NCBI GenBank assembly: GCA_021464525.1
Contig: JADRCO010001256.1
Span: 1 to 20,915, forward strand
DNA from: Rhizophagus sp. LPA8_4_AMF
Lineage: Eukaryota > Glomeromycota > Glomeromycetes > Glomerales > Glomeraceae
DNA length: 20,915 nt
Reading direction: 5' to 3'
The notes under the pieces are model-generated. The model was not told the DNA's origin, made no database searches, and was given only the letters and a program-made list of their open reading frames with translations. Positions 9,887 to 20,345 of this stretch are shown here, piece by piece (position 1 is the first letter of the stretch; every line of letters begins with the position of its first letter). The translations under genes and the position numbers were made by a program.

Positions 9887-10636
9887 TTATTCTATAATCG
9901 AAGCAGTATCTTCAGTAATTTTCATATCGTGTGTAAAAGAACTTTCTTCACTAATTCCATCAGAATTTGTTTCATAATTTTTATCGCTGGAACCTTCACC
10001 ATTGTCCATCAAGAATTCATCATCATAACCATAACCATAACCATTCATATGATTATATTGATAATATTCAACGCTATTTCTACCATCTTCAACATAAACA
10101 TCACCTCCTCCGCTTCCATTTCTATTTTGATATCTTGATTGAGGATAAATATATTGAGAATCCCAATTCCAACATTGTGCTTGTTGTTGTTGTACTCCAA
10201 TTAACTTTTCCATGTATTTAACATATAATTTATCTATCATTTCTTGATATGTTTTTCTTCTACTTTGCCAATATCCTTGTGGTCCTCGATTTTTATCTTT
10301 TAATGTTGCTGAAGATTTTGAACTTAATAAAGGTTTACTTCCCGATGTTAATTTCATCACATCAAAACAAAATCCCACTGTTGTTTGAAACGTTGAAACA
10401 ATTCCAATTACTACTAAGAGTGAATTCCATATACAAAACCTGGAACGAAATTTTGAAAATTAGCAATTTTTCTTTTTAAAAAAAACAATAAACTTATGTT
10501 AGGAAATAAAAGGAATAAAGTACATCATTGATAATTGAACTGCAAAAGCCATCCAGCGGTTTATTGCAATCACTAAAAGTGCCATGATTGCGAACGAAAA
10601 CCTAAAAAGTCTCATAACAGTACTAATAATAAACAT
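9887..10636 (-). CDS. Unrecognised protein with two membrane segments and a low-complexity tail
   Basis: I do not recognise this gene. Two exons, 10524-10636 and 9887-10439, with an 84-nt intron (donor GTAC, branch-like CTAAC, acceptor CCAG), give 666 nt or 221 residues. An in-frame stop lies just upstream of the ATG at 10636. Residues about 10-27 and 40-58 are hydrophobic (FAIMALLVIAIN and NSLLVVIGIVSTF) and could be two transmembrane helices. Next comes a basic, conserved-looking stretch (GPQGYWQSRRKTYQEMIDKL). The tail is Gln-rich (QQQQAQ), then Gly/Tyr-rich (NGYGYGYDDEF), then acidic and Ser-rich to the end. Such a tail is likely disordered and cytosolic. The alternative is that the long exon is real but the short one is not; the matching phase and the continuous hydrophobic segment argue for the join. 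Confidence 0.6.
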
Positions 10637-11051
10637 CGTTTCTGTCTCTATTTAATTTTGGCTTTATATGATTCTCGTAGAAATATTGTTACAAGAGAGA
10701 AAAATAATTAGCAACAAGGCTTAAAAGATATGCTAAGATAAACAATCATACTTTTTGATAAGGATCAAACAAATTATTATTAAATGATTCACCAAAATGT
10801 GAATGTAACTTAATTTAGTTTAATATTTCCCGGTTATTATGCGATTAAAGGATGATCAACATTTGCTTGTACTATTTTATTTTGTTTATATATTAAACGT
10901 AAAATCACATGTAAAATATATATTTTTTTTTTACGGGAATATACTATATCTATGCAAATATACTTCTCTAAAATAAATAATAAATAAAGAGTGAAAAGAA
11001 TCGAACAAAGTAAATTGATAATAACCAACTCAATCGAAATGTTAATCGAAA
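10637..11051. other. Intergenic region between two minus-strand genes
   Basis: Downstream of the sphingosine-1-phosphate lyase stop and upstream of the membrane-protein gene. The open frame at 10837-11085 (-) overlaps the end of the lyase in another frame and is hydrophobic T-driven noise. I see no RNA gene. Confidence 0.55.
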
Positions 11052-13122
11052 TCACGCGGAATATAATGCATCTAAAAATCCACAAGCGACCTCATTTACG
11101 ATCGACTTGTCCGGTATACTAGCTGCCAATCCATAAAAAGCAGCAGTTTCAGATGATTTTCTGTTCGGACCAGACTTGATCTCATTAATAGAATCTCTAA
11201 GGTCCTGCAAAAATTGGTCGGCATGATCTACTGTAAGCAGAGTACATGCAATGTGAACCGCTGGTGGATTTTGCAATGAATTTAAATTCCATCCTTTGGC
11301 GGTCATTTTATCACTAATGTCATAAATATTTAGTGTCTTAAGTGTCTTTGAACCGAAAGCTACTACCGATACGAGTGGTTTTCCATATACAAATAGATCA
11401 TCCATTTGACGGATGCTTAAAAACACATAAGACATAGTAAATGTAAAGTTTACTTTTTTTTAAAGGAAAATGAACGGTTTATTTCTAACTCACCCAGCTT
11501 CAATTGTCTTCGCACATCCCACAATCTTTTTTGTGGCATCAATATAACCATTTCTTCCCATTCTCATTAAAGATGCCCAACATCCGGCAATCAACGCACC
11601 AGGGCTATATCCAAGAAGAGATATATTAGTAATATTATATGATTCGCGTATCAGCCACTTTATTGAAAAGAAAATTACCGTGATCCGGCAATTGTAGGTG
11701 ATGCATAAATTCCTCCCGTCCAATCTGGACAAAAAAAATATTGATGTTTGCGAAGGCTTTTTGTACGATACATGATCACTGAAGAACCTTTTGGCGCAAA
11801 TCCATACTACGCGACAACGTTTTAAATTAGAATTGATGTTGCAATAAAAAGTTTTCTTAAAAAATGCTATACCTTATGCGTATCACATGATATTGAAGTT
11901 ACTCCATCGATTCTGAAATCAAAAGGTTGAGCAGGAAATCCCGCTTCTTCCAAAAATGGCACCAAAAAACTACCCAAGCAACAATCAACGTGCATACCTA
12001 TGTTATGTTTTTTGGCAATTGCTGCTAATGTAGGGATGTCGTCAATTATTCCATGTGGGAAATTAGGTGCTGAGCCTGCAATCTATCGAAATCAAATTCT
12101 TAGGAAGTTTTTTAATTTAGCAAATATTGTTAAAATAAATGATTACCATAACCGTATTTTTATTAATTGCTCTGTTAACAGCTTTGGTATCAACACGATA
12201 ATCGCTAGGATCAATTGGAATTTTTATAATTTTAATTCCAAAATAACCAGCTGCCTTATCGAATGCTGCGTGTATAGTTTCCGGTACAACCCTATCGTTA
12301 TACATATGAAATAGTTAAAAGTTGTAGATCATTAAAATCTTGAGAAATTTAGAACTTACATTTCAGGTTCAGTAATTCCTTTCTCATTTCTTGCCCAGTC
12401 GCGATATGCTTTACATGCCATCAAGATACTTTCAGTACCACCTGAAGTTGTAGTACCTCCTGCACTATTTGGTGCGTGATACATGTCAAGTACCATCGCG
12501 ACAATTTCAGCATCCATTTTTCTTACACCAGGAAATACATCAGGATGCAAAGGATTACTTACGGAGAATGCAGAATATGCTTCATTAAGTATTTTTGAAT
12601 GATCTTTGCCCCCATGATATACCGCACCAGATACCCGACCATCCTCCCATTTTACATTACTATTCATATCCTGATATCTTAAAAATTGATTCAATTAAGA
12701 ATTGCAATTTTATGTTTAATGATGACGGACGAATTGAATAATTACCTTTTCAATTCTTCTCTTATTCGAGTATCACTAAAACCAACATCAGGTAATGAAA
12801 GATATCTTGGTACACCCGGTTCTTTTGGGGCAATTTTTTCTTCCAATTCTTTTATTGTTTTATCAAGTTCAGCTTGAATTTTGCCTTTTGCCCCAGGTGT
12901 ACTAGTTATTAACTTAAAGACTGCACCACCAATAACAAGATAAAAATCTATACAGGTACGACGTAGTCCTTGAACGGCAATTTTATTTAATACAATAGAA
13001 CCATAGCGATATAATACTAAAATAAATATAAAATTTTTCAAATGAATTAATTTAGGAGAATTTAACAATATGAATGTAAACTCGATTAATTTCCGTGGAG
13101 AAATTATTGAGCTTGTCGACAT
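11052..13122 (-). CDS. DPL1: Sphingosine-1-phosphate lyase
   Basis: A PLP-dependent lyase of the ER membrane that splits phosphorylated sphingoid bases into ethanolamine phosphate and a long-chain aldehyde, the exit step of sphingolipid breakdown. I read seven exons: 12746-13122, 12360-12677, 12147-12291, 11873-12082, 11679-11806, 11494-11604 and 11052-11415, with introns of 64-78 nt. They sum to 1653 nt, or 550 residues, close to the family norm. An N-terminal hydrophobic segment at about residues 19-39 would anchor it. Family hallmarks run in order: [71 protein letters not shown], then CDTHK with the PLP Schiff-base Lys350, [24 protein letters not shown], and MTAKGWNLN near the end. A TATA-like stretch (13155-13166) sits about 35 nt upstream of the ATG. 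Divergent from the BAR gene, 278 bases apart. No defect is visible. Confidence 0.95.
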
Positions 13123-13400
13123 TTTTGAACAAAATTAAATTTTTTTGGGTCAGGTATTTTTATATACTTATATAGATCAAATCACCCCCTGGAAATAATG
13201 AAATTAGATTTACGATTTTTTCGCCAATTTAATACATACATATTATAATATAGCACTATGAAATTCGGCCAGGATTGGAGCCAAAAATTTAATTATTGCC
13301 GGACTTTTTAATATACGTAAGAGTACCCGTATTTACTATATTTTACCGTTGGTTACGAAAAAAAAAAGCTTTTCTAGTAAATTAACCAGCCTGAATTGAA

Positions 13401-14580
13401 ATGAACAACATTTCTCGAGCATTTACCAAAAATATCAGTCAAGCTTTTCAGGTTTGAGAACTTAGTTTTGATGTTGAAAGAACTTACATATATCTTTTTC
13501 ATCTATAAAATTCCCTTTTGTAGCTTGCATCGGAGAAACTTGGAACTGCGGAAGATATAACTGATCTACCCCAAGAGTATAAAGAACTTGAGTTGGTTAA
13601 TATCTCAACAGATTGTTTAAGCTAGTTCAATATCACAATGTCAATTTTTAACATTGAATCTCTGCATTTGACTTAATAACTCATACGAATTGAAAGCGCG
13701 TTGATGCTCTTCGAACAGTTCATGAAAATATACTCAAAATTACTCGAATTCACACGAATTCATCGTATGACTATCCTGGACAAATTCAAGAAACTGTAAA
13801 AGTGCTTTCACGTAGCGTTGGTGATCAATTTAAAAATTTAACTCAAAGTCCTGTAGAATCACGGGATACAGAAACTTCGGCACCGCCACAACCAAAAACT
13901 TATCATCACGCTTTAGCGCGCTCTTGTACACAAGGTGCCGAGTTATTAGGTACAGAAGATCCTTTCGGGGCTGCATTGAATAAATATGCGACTGTACAAG
14001 AACGTATTGGAGACCATAGAATCAAGATGGATTCTGAGATTACTCAGAAATTTGTTCAACCATTCAATATAACACTCAATACTAGTATTCAATTTGCTAT
14101 GAGGGCAAGAAGAAATGTTAATTCAACGCGGTTGGCACTAGATAGTGCTAAGAGAAGATATAAGTCAATTCGTGGGGAAAGATCGGAAGCTGCAAGATTA
14201 GAAGTTGAACAAGCAGAAGATCAGTTTGTAGCCGCTGTTGAGGAAGCGACCACATTAATGAAATCTGTACTTGAAACGGTATTTGAAGAAAATTATTTAT
14301 ATTCTTCGATCATTTGAAATCTTAATGACATTTTCATTATTATCATTAATTTAAAATTTCAGCCAGAACCTCTTCGAAACCTTGCAGAATTGGTGAACGC
14401 TCAATTGGCGTTTTATAAAGAAGCACATGAAATACTTGCTGAGCTTGCGCCGGAGATTGATGAAATGCAAGTGCAACAGGAAGCTTTATATAGGTAACAT
14501 ATTTAATCATAAATTTACATAATTTGTGAATAAATATTAAAAAATTCTTTTATTTTAACAGAAACAGTCGTAATGATTAA
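13401..14580 (+). CDS. GVP36: BAR-domain protein of the Gvp36 type
   Basis: BAR proteins form banana-shaped coiled-coil dimers that bind and bend membranes; yeast Gvp36 works at Golgi and plasma-membrane trafficking. I read five exons: 13401-13451, 13524-13595, 13697-14278, 14363-14493 and 14562-14580. Introns are 72, 101, 84 and 68 nt, two of them with non-canonical-looking donors (GTTTGA and GTTAAT). The sum is 855 nt, or 284 residues. Recognisable pieces are SEKLGTAEDITDLPQEYKEL (about 20-39), then RVDALRTVHENIL, SSYDYPGQIQE, and a long helical middle (FNITLNTSIQFAMRARRNVN, then RRYKSIRGERSEAARLEVEQ) with heptad character. It stops soon after the BAR fold, without the acidic tail seen in yeast, so it is shorter than Gvp36. 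It shares a 278-bp divergent promoter with DPL1. Confident on BAR, less so on strict Gvp36 orthology. Confidence 0.88.
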
Positions 14581-15030
14581 AGAAGGTATCTATTCGCTTA
14601 GGTATCTTATTAGCTTAAACTATTATTGCAACTTTGTATAATCGTATGGTTATGAAAATTTTCTAATCATTCATATTGACAAAATATAATTAGCTATGAA
14701 TCTAATAATAAATTTAATAACTTATTTACATATGATGTTACTGCGCCGATTAAATCATTTTCATTTGAAACAATTTTACTCCTAATTTTACCACGTTCTC
14801 CCCAGTCCCCAGTAAATAGTACCCAGGAAATGACGTAATCTGATCAAATTTGAGGTTCGCTCACGTGATATTGGGCCAATTGAAGTGACTGACTATTTAT
14901 AGAGACCAATCAAGGCACGTATATATCACGTGATCTAACACGGCTCCAAATTTGGATGTTTCCGATTAATAATACGAAATATCAGATATATGAGCAATGC
15001 GCCGTCATTTCGCTCTCTTTGAAAATAAAA
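14581..15030. promoter_or_regulatory. Promoter region of the claudin-like gene with paired CACGTG and CCAAT motifs
   Basis: This gap between two plus-strand genes holds an unusual cluster of motifs. They are TGACGTAA (14831-14838), TCACGTGAT (14861-14869), CCAAT (14876-14880), CCAAT (14906-14910) and the perfect palindrome ATCACGTGAT (14925-14934). A TATTTATA-like run lies near 14893-14900. CACGTG is the core bound by bHLH factors and CCAAT by the Hap/NF-Y complex; use in this organism is inference. Confidence 0.45.
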
Positions 15031-15853
15031 ATGCCTAATACTACAACATATATTTTAGTTTCTTTAACTTTCACTGCAACTTATATATGTGGGTTGGCTT
15101 CGTTAGTTATACCAAAATGGTAAGTTTCTGATGTAGCCGTTCTCCCAATGGAACTGTTGAGACAAGATAGAAGATTCGGGGTTTACGTAATAACGATTTT
15201 TTTTTTATTTTTGATCAAGGTTAATTTTCGAAAGTCCAAGACCGCATAGAGCCGTAACAAATTATGGTCTATTTCAAGTAAATAATATTTTGTCTTTTTT
15301 CAGATCAAATATTTTTATTCTAATATCTATATAATAAAAATTATTTTTTTTTTTCAAGAAATGTTCAACATTAGATACACATTGCAGAGAATTCCCTTTG
15401 ATTGAGTTTGGAGATTGTGAGGAAGAAGGATTTTGTGAGGAATGGAAAGCAGCTAGGATTAATATGATTATTGCGGCCGTGTTAGGCGGTTTAACTTTAA
15501 TTTATTGTCTTGGTGTGTTTTTTAGTGGCAAATTTCATAAGGAACAAATTGCTTGGAAAATTTTTGTTGGTTTAATTGGATTTCATGGTAACTTTTTATT
15601 TTTTCAATTAAAACAAGAATTTAAAATAAACTTTTACTAAATACTTTCTTTTTTTCATACAGCGATTCTTCAATATTCTACAATTGCACTAATTACGCAT
15701 CTTTATTATACTTCTGATAAATTCTATTATGGGGTTAAATATGATATTAGCTTTTTACTTGTTAATATCTCTTCCGTTATTAACATTGTATTATCAGGTA
15801 TTTTATTCAGAGTTGGTTGGAATTATGTACCTTCGTATCAAACCATAGATTAA
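15031..15853 (+). CDS. Claudin/PMP22-like four-helix membrane protein
   Basis: I read four exons: 15031-15119, 15220-15277, 15359-15587 and 15663-15853, with introns of 100, 81 and 75 nt. They sum to 567 nt, or 188 residues. Four hydrophobic helices are visible at about 7-28, 84-104, 117-139 and 154-174, with short termini, the layout of the claudin/PMP22/SUR7 superfamily. The first loop carries Trp30, then GLF at 46-48, Cys51 and Cys58. This resembles the W-GLW-C-C signature of that superfamily, with Phe in place of the second Trp and six rather than 8-10 residues between the cysteines. Cys69 and Cys75 could form another disulfide. Fungal relatives such as Sur7 and Pun1 act in cortical domains and cell contact; the role here is unknown. 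The second exon, only 58 nt, restores the Trp codon at 30, which supports the join. Convergent with the stomatin-like gene. Confidence 0.75.
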
Positions 15854-16119
15854 ACGAGATAAGGCTACCTATTTATTATACAATGTAAATAACGCATACC
15901 AAACTTTTTTATGACACAATATTATTACTTAATTCGTTAGTTATACGTTAATATATTTTTATTGAATTATATTATATACACATATATTTTTAATTATTTC
16001 ACATTATTATAATACACATTTATCATTAATATCATTGAAATCATTAAATCATTAATAAAATTTCAAACTATTTTTTGCTCGTTCTATAGTTTAAATCACT
16101 AACTATAACATTAAGTAAT

Positions 16120-17817
16120 CTAATGTTCAGCAAGTCGTTCATAAACGGACGCTTTAACAGGATCAATCTTAGAATTACTTGAAGAACCATCCCCACCATA
16201 TGGTGAAGACCCATCATTTGTGCTGTATGGCATGAAAATAACTTTTGTTCCTGAAGCTTTGGACATTGATGACATTGTTTCAAGATATCGAATTTGCTAA
16301 TTAATATAAAAAAAGATAAATTAACTTTAGTAAAAGATACTTAAATTCGTAATTATTATATTAAAAAACTTACCATAGCGGCTGGTGAATTCAAAAGTTC
16401 TGCAGCCTGTCTCATCAATTTAGCAGCATCAACTTTTATAAAAAAAAAAATGAGTAAGCGAAGATAAAAATGTTTTAAAAAAAAAGCAATTATGTAAAAA
16501 CAGTTAAATACCTTCAGCTTGTGCGGCAATAACTTTACTTTCACCAATTCTCTTTGCCTGAGCAGCTGACGAAAGGGATTCTTGTAATTCCCTAGAAAAC
16601 TCTATATCCTTAATCAATATACTTTCAACCTATAGAATGTTCATACAAAATTAAAAAGGTTGAAAAAAAAAAATATTTTTTTAAAAAAAAAAAAAAAATA
16701 TCTGGAATATATACTTTAACTCCCCAATTACTAGCAGGTTCGTCAATAATTTCTTTAATTTCATAAGCAATTGCTTCCCGATTTTCAATACAATCTTGAA
16801 GAACACGTGTACCAAGGGTATGGCGCAGTGTAGTTTGTGTACTAATTTGTCGGAAAAAATTGACAAAGTTAAGTAAAATTAAAGATAACACGAAATTAAT
16901 ATGACTAACCGTTCGACAAGAGCCTTACGAACATCCGCAATACCAAATATTGATTTGTAAGGATTAATTACATGCCAATAGATTACCGAAAAAATTTGAA
17001 CATATACATTATCCTAAATTATGATTTTAAAAAAAATTACACATATATACATTACTTTATTCAAATATATATTTATTTATTTATTTATATGATATATGAT
17101 CGATCTATTTATTACCTTTGTCATAATAAATTGATGCGGGATTTCTGTGATTTGGATCTATCAATTCATATATCAATGTGAATTAATTATCAAAAATTAT
17201 TTTATCAAAATAATATTATAGTTACCTTAATATCAACTCTAATAATATCCTCGGTGAACACATTTACTTTAACCAAGCCAGGATCAACAAATTTATAAAA
17301 TTTACCTGGTTTTTTATTATAAAAGAAAAAAAAAAATTTAATATCCAGTGGTAATTTGTTTTTTTAATAAAGTAGAATTATTTTTACCAAATTGAGAAAT
17401 TAATCCAACATAACCTTGTTCAACTTTTTTATAAGGATTGGGGAAGCATGGACATATAGGTATCTATTTAATTCATAATATAATTCAAATTTAGTAAACG
17501 TAAAGAATTTATATACTGCGGATCGAAAGAATCATGTAACTTACCGAACCAATGAAACCACAAAATGCTCCAAGAAAGTTAAGCATACCCCCATAAAAAG
17601 TATGTGTACTATCTTCTATTGGAAATTCAGCGGCATAAGAAGGTTGCATTTGCTGCACACTCACCGGCTATTATTATAGCAGAAAGGGTGTTCATTTTGC
17701 ACAATATCTTAATACTGGAATGTTAATTTTACGAACCTGCATGGTTACCAATCCATCAAAACCTTGTAGATTAGAATCATTAGCGTTTGTTACATTTGTT
17801 GCGCTTGTTGAAGACAT
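16120..17817 (-). CDS. Stomatin-like SPFH (band 7) protein
   Basis: SPFH proteins oligomerise on sterol-rich membrane patches and scaffold channels and transporters. I read ten exons: 17737-17817, 17545-17667, 17388-17463, 17226-17305, 17116-17157, 16910-17013, 16715-16841, 16512-16629, 16374-16432 and 16120-16296. They sum to 987 nt, or 328 residues; introns are 67-102 nt. A Gln-rich N-terminal tail leads to a hydrophobic hairpin (about 51-71) and the Cys-rich PICPCFPNP (70-78), a likely palmitoylated membrane insert as in stomatins. Then follow QGYVGLISQFGKFYKFVDPG, IRVDIKIQITEIPHQFIMTK, TLRHTLGTRVLQDCIENRE and the C-terminal helix AQAKRIGESKVIAAQAEVDA, then PAAMQIRYLETM. The tail after FMPY is Gly/Ser-rich. 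One internal exon is only 42 nt. Erlin or mitochondrial SLP2 is less likely because the hairpin with cysteines fits plasma-membrane stomatin. Confidence 0.9.
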
Positions 17818-18403
17818 AATTATTTCAAATAAAAAAGTGAAAGAAAACAACACATTTTATATAACTGTCATGTCATTTTTTCTTGGCAAAATAACTGGCC
17901 AAATTTAGCAAAATAAACAAAATAATACTTTACTTAATTTAGGAACATTTTGTCAGTTAAAAAAAATATATATATATAATATGCCCTGATTGAAAATGTA
18001 ACATTATATAATATAATAAAATATTTTAATAAAGTTTAGTACTTTAGATTAGAGATACGATATTAACCGCCATGTTATCTTATTAGACTTTAGATAATCT
18101 GAAAATTAGAACATGAATGCCCAAAAAAAGAGTCCTGCCTGTGATTAAAAAACAAAACTTACATAATAACGACAGAGTCGCACTTTTTATTGCCTTTTTG
18201 ATATCGTTTTTTTTATTGCAAGTTGAAAATCTATACCTAAATTAAACTACGGTTAACCCGCCAAATCTCATGATCAAAATCATTAATTCATTTAATGTTT
18301 ATCGAACACAATCAGAAAAATCATTTTATTAAATCGGGTAATAATGAAATATCTGCATAATCAAACACAATCAGATATTTTTTATACTACTATATCGGGT
18401 AAG
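17818..18403. other. Intergenic region upstream of the stomatin gene, with a short duplication
   Basis: No gene is supported. The part next to 17817 should hold the stomatin promoter and the part next to 18404 the INO1 3' region. Between 18305 and 18402 two related blocks are present, listed separately. The rest is AT-rich and unstructured. Confidence 0.55.
18305..18402. repeat. Two-copy direct repeat just beyond the INO1 stop
   Basis: AACACAATCAGA occurs at 18305-18316 and 18364-18375. In each copy it is followed by ATCGGGTAA (18333-18341 and 18394-18402). The steps are 59 and 61 bases. It abuts the INO1 stop codon at 18404-18406. A similar pair of words in the opposite order, ATCGGGTTA and CGACACAATCA, lies at about 7784-7804 in the carbonic anhydrase upstream region. 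Confidence 0.55.
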
Positions 18404-20345
18404 TTAAATTTTAACTGGAGCTTTGTGCTCCAAAAGCATTTCGTTTTGGGGGGCCAATCCAACACATGCGCGGAAAAAATTTTCCATTGCCATGCGCTGT
18501 TTGCTTAAGGCATTAACAACTGGAGTTCCTGGTGGTACTAAAGGAGCTTTTAACATGAAACTCAATATGGATAAAACTGCATCGAAAGGTTCATATGCTT
18601 TCATATCTCCGGCACAATATTCAATGCGTGTCATTAATTCGGCGATAATGGCCAAATCCAAAATAAGTGGAGAAGCCAAGAGCGAATCTTCACATGTATT
18701 ATACAATGAAATTGTCTAACGATGATAATGAGATTAGTTGGATTGTCCGCATTAAGGAGGACTAAAGTTTATCATTTTTACTACTCACATTCTTTCCACC
18801 CATGAAAATTTCTGATACGTATTCATCAAGAGCTCGTTTTGAATCACCGACTGCTGGTACATACTTAATTACGACAACTATTTACGAAATAATTAAGCAA
18901 ATTAATTTGATACGATCAAAAATAAGAAATATTTCATGGATTACTTACCATGATCGGGATGTTCGCCAGGTTTATAAAGAATTCCATTGGCAGCAACCAT
19001 ATCATCAACAACATTACTTTTTGAAATTTCTTTTGATCGAAATTGTTGTGGTGCAGACAAATTCTTACCATCGTTATTGCCAAGATGATTATAAGATGTG
19101 ATCCCAATTGGTTTAATGCCAGCATTCACTAAAAAGTCAACCAAAACAGACTTGACTTTTGTCTGGCCAGATTTAAAATCGTCTCCTCCAATATAAACAT
19201 GTTCGCGTTCTGCAAGTTCAATACAACCGGGGACAAACGTATTTTGAGGCGATCCATTAATGAAAGGAGTCTTTTCAAGAATACAAGCCAAAGCGAAAAT
19301 TGTGGATGGCGCAATTTCCGGGTGACTATTTTCAACAGCTTTCAGAATATTGTCTGCTGTATCATTCACGCCTGGGATAATTTCAGCATAACGTTCAGTA
19401 TTAGCAGTCCAGACGACAATGATTTTATCGAGCTGATTAGCTGCTTTGAATTCACGAATATCTTTACGAATTTGTTCAAGGTGTTCTTTTTTATTATTTC
19501 CAGGAATAAGATTATCAGCTCGATCACTCTGATTAGCGGCAATAAAATCAGGATAATAAATAGAAGGTAACGGTTTTAATTGTTCGAGTTTTGGTTTGAC
19601 TTGACGTTGAAGATCATAATCAAGAACTTTAGCACGTTCCATAGCTTGTGCGAGATTGAGAGAGCTTATGTCCCAACCACCAAGTACAAGATCATTGGGA
19701 TGAACCATTGGTAATATATTATTAAAAGGAATGAAAACATCATTTCCTTTGGCGTCTACACCTATTTTGAGAGTGGAAGCTTGAACGACTGAACCGAAAT
19801 AATTAGCAGATTTAAGACCTTCCTTGGTGTGCCACGATATTTTTTCACGGTTAGCAATAATGCTCGCGGTTAAGGTGGAGCCATTATTACCTCCCCATCC
19901 AACCATCATTAACCTTTTTTAATTTTTAATTTTAAAAGTAAATGTTAAAATCACGCGTGTTATATCAAAACTCGGATAAAAATGACTTTTTTGGATAGTT
20001 ACATATTACATTCATGTCAACCCCAACTTGTCAATTTTCCATATAAATCTTTTCAACACAAATTTGGAAATTACCGGAGTAAATAGATTGTCGAAATTGA
20101 TTAAAAAAATGAATATAAACAAAAACTTACCCCACTTTAGGGATGTTAACTTCGGTCTTAAATTTGTATTTTGTTTCGGTCGGAATAACTTCTAAAGTAC
20201 CATCAATCTCGTTTTTAGAGACGGTGGCATTATGATAAGTATAGTCCGCAAGAATATGTGTATCGGTATAGCGGACATCCGGGGAGATAACTTTATACGT
20301 TGGAACAGGTCCAAGGGGAAGTGTGTCAGTTACGTTTGGAGGCAT
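18404..20345 (-). CDS. INO1: Inositol-3-phosphate synthase
   Basis: Converts glucose 6-phosphate to 1D-myo-inositol 3-phosphate with bound NAD, the first step of inositol synthesis in the cytosol; inositol feeds phosphatidylinositol and fungal inositol sphingolipids. I read four exons: 20131-20345, 18949-19913, 18789-18877 and 18404-18715. Introns are 217, 71 and 73 nt. They sum to 1581 nt, or 526 residues, against 533 in yeast. Hallmarks are the NAD-binding [12 protein letters not shown] (77-88), [11 protein letters not shown] (291-301), [11 protein letters not shown] (314-324), [10 protein letters not shown] (345-354), [21 protein letters not shown], and [14 protein letters not shown] followed by the conserved [12 protein letters not shown] near the C terminus. 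The first intron splits a Gly codon ([11 protein letters not shown]), which matches family sequence exactly. No defect is seen. Two TATAAAA-like words lie on the minus strand about 180 and 220 nt upstream of the ATG. Confidence 0.96.

Noticed and set aside
9929-10221. Plus-strand His/Ile-rich open frames
   Set aside because: Antisense readings of the low-complexity tail of the minus-strand membrane-protein gene; no independent support.
11605-11678. A frameshift or broken DPL1
   Set aside because: The apparent frame breaks are all bounded by GT-AG signals, and the joined exons give an uninterrupted 550-residue enzyme.
12000-12314. 104-codon plus-strand open frame
   Set aside because: Antisense to DPL1 exons 3-4, which match sphingosine-1-phosphate lyase throughout.
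19199-19570. 123-codon plus-strand open frame
   Set aside because: Antisense to the long INO1 exon, whose constrained coding sequence depletes antisense stops; no recognisable domain.
11052-20345. A sphingolipid/inositol membrane gene cluster
   Set aside because: DPL1, INO1, stomatin, BAR and claudin-like genes share a membrane theme, but orientations alternate, each has its own spacer, and housekeeping genes lie between; chance adjacency is the simpler reading.
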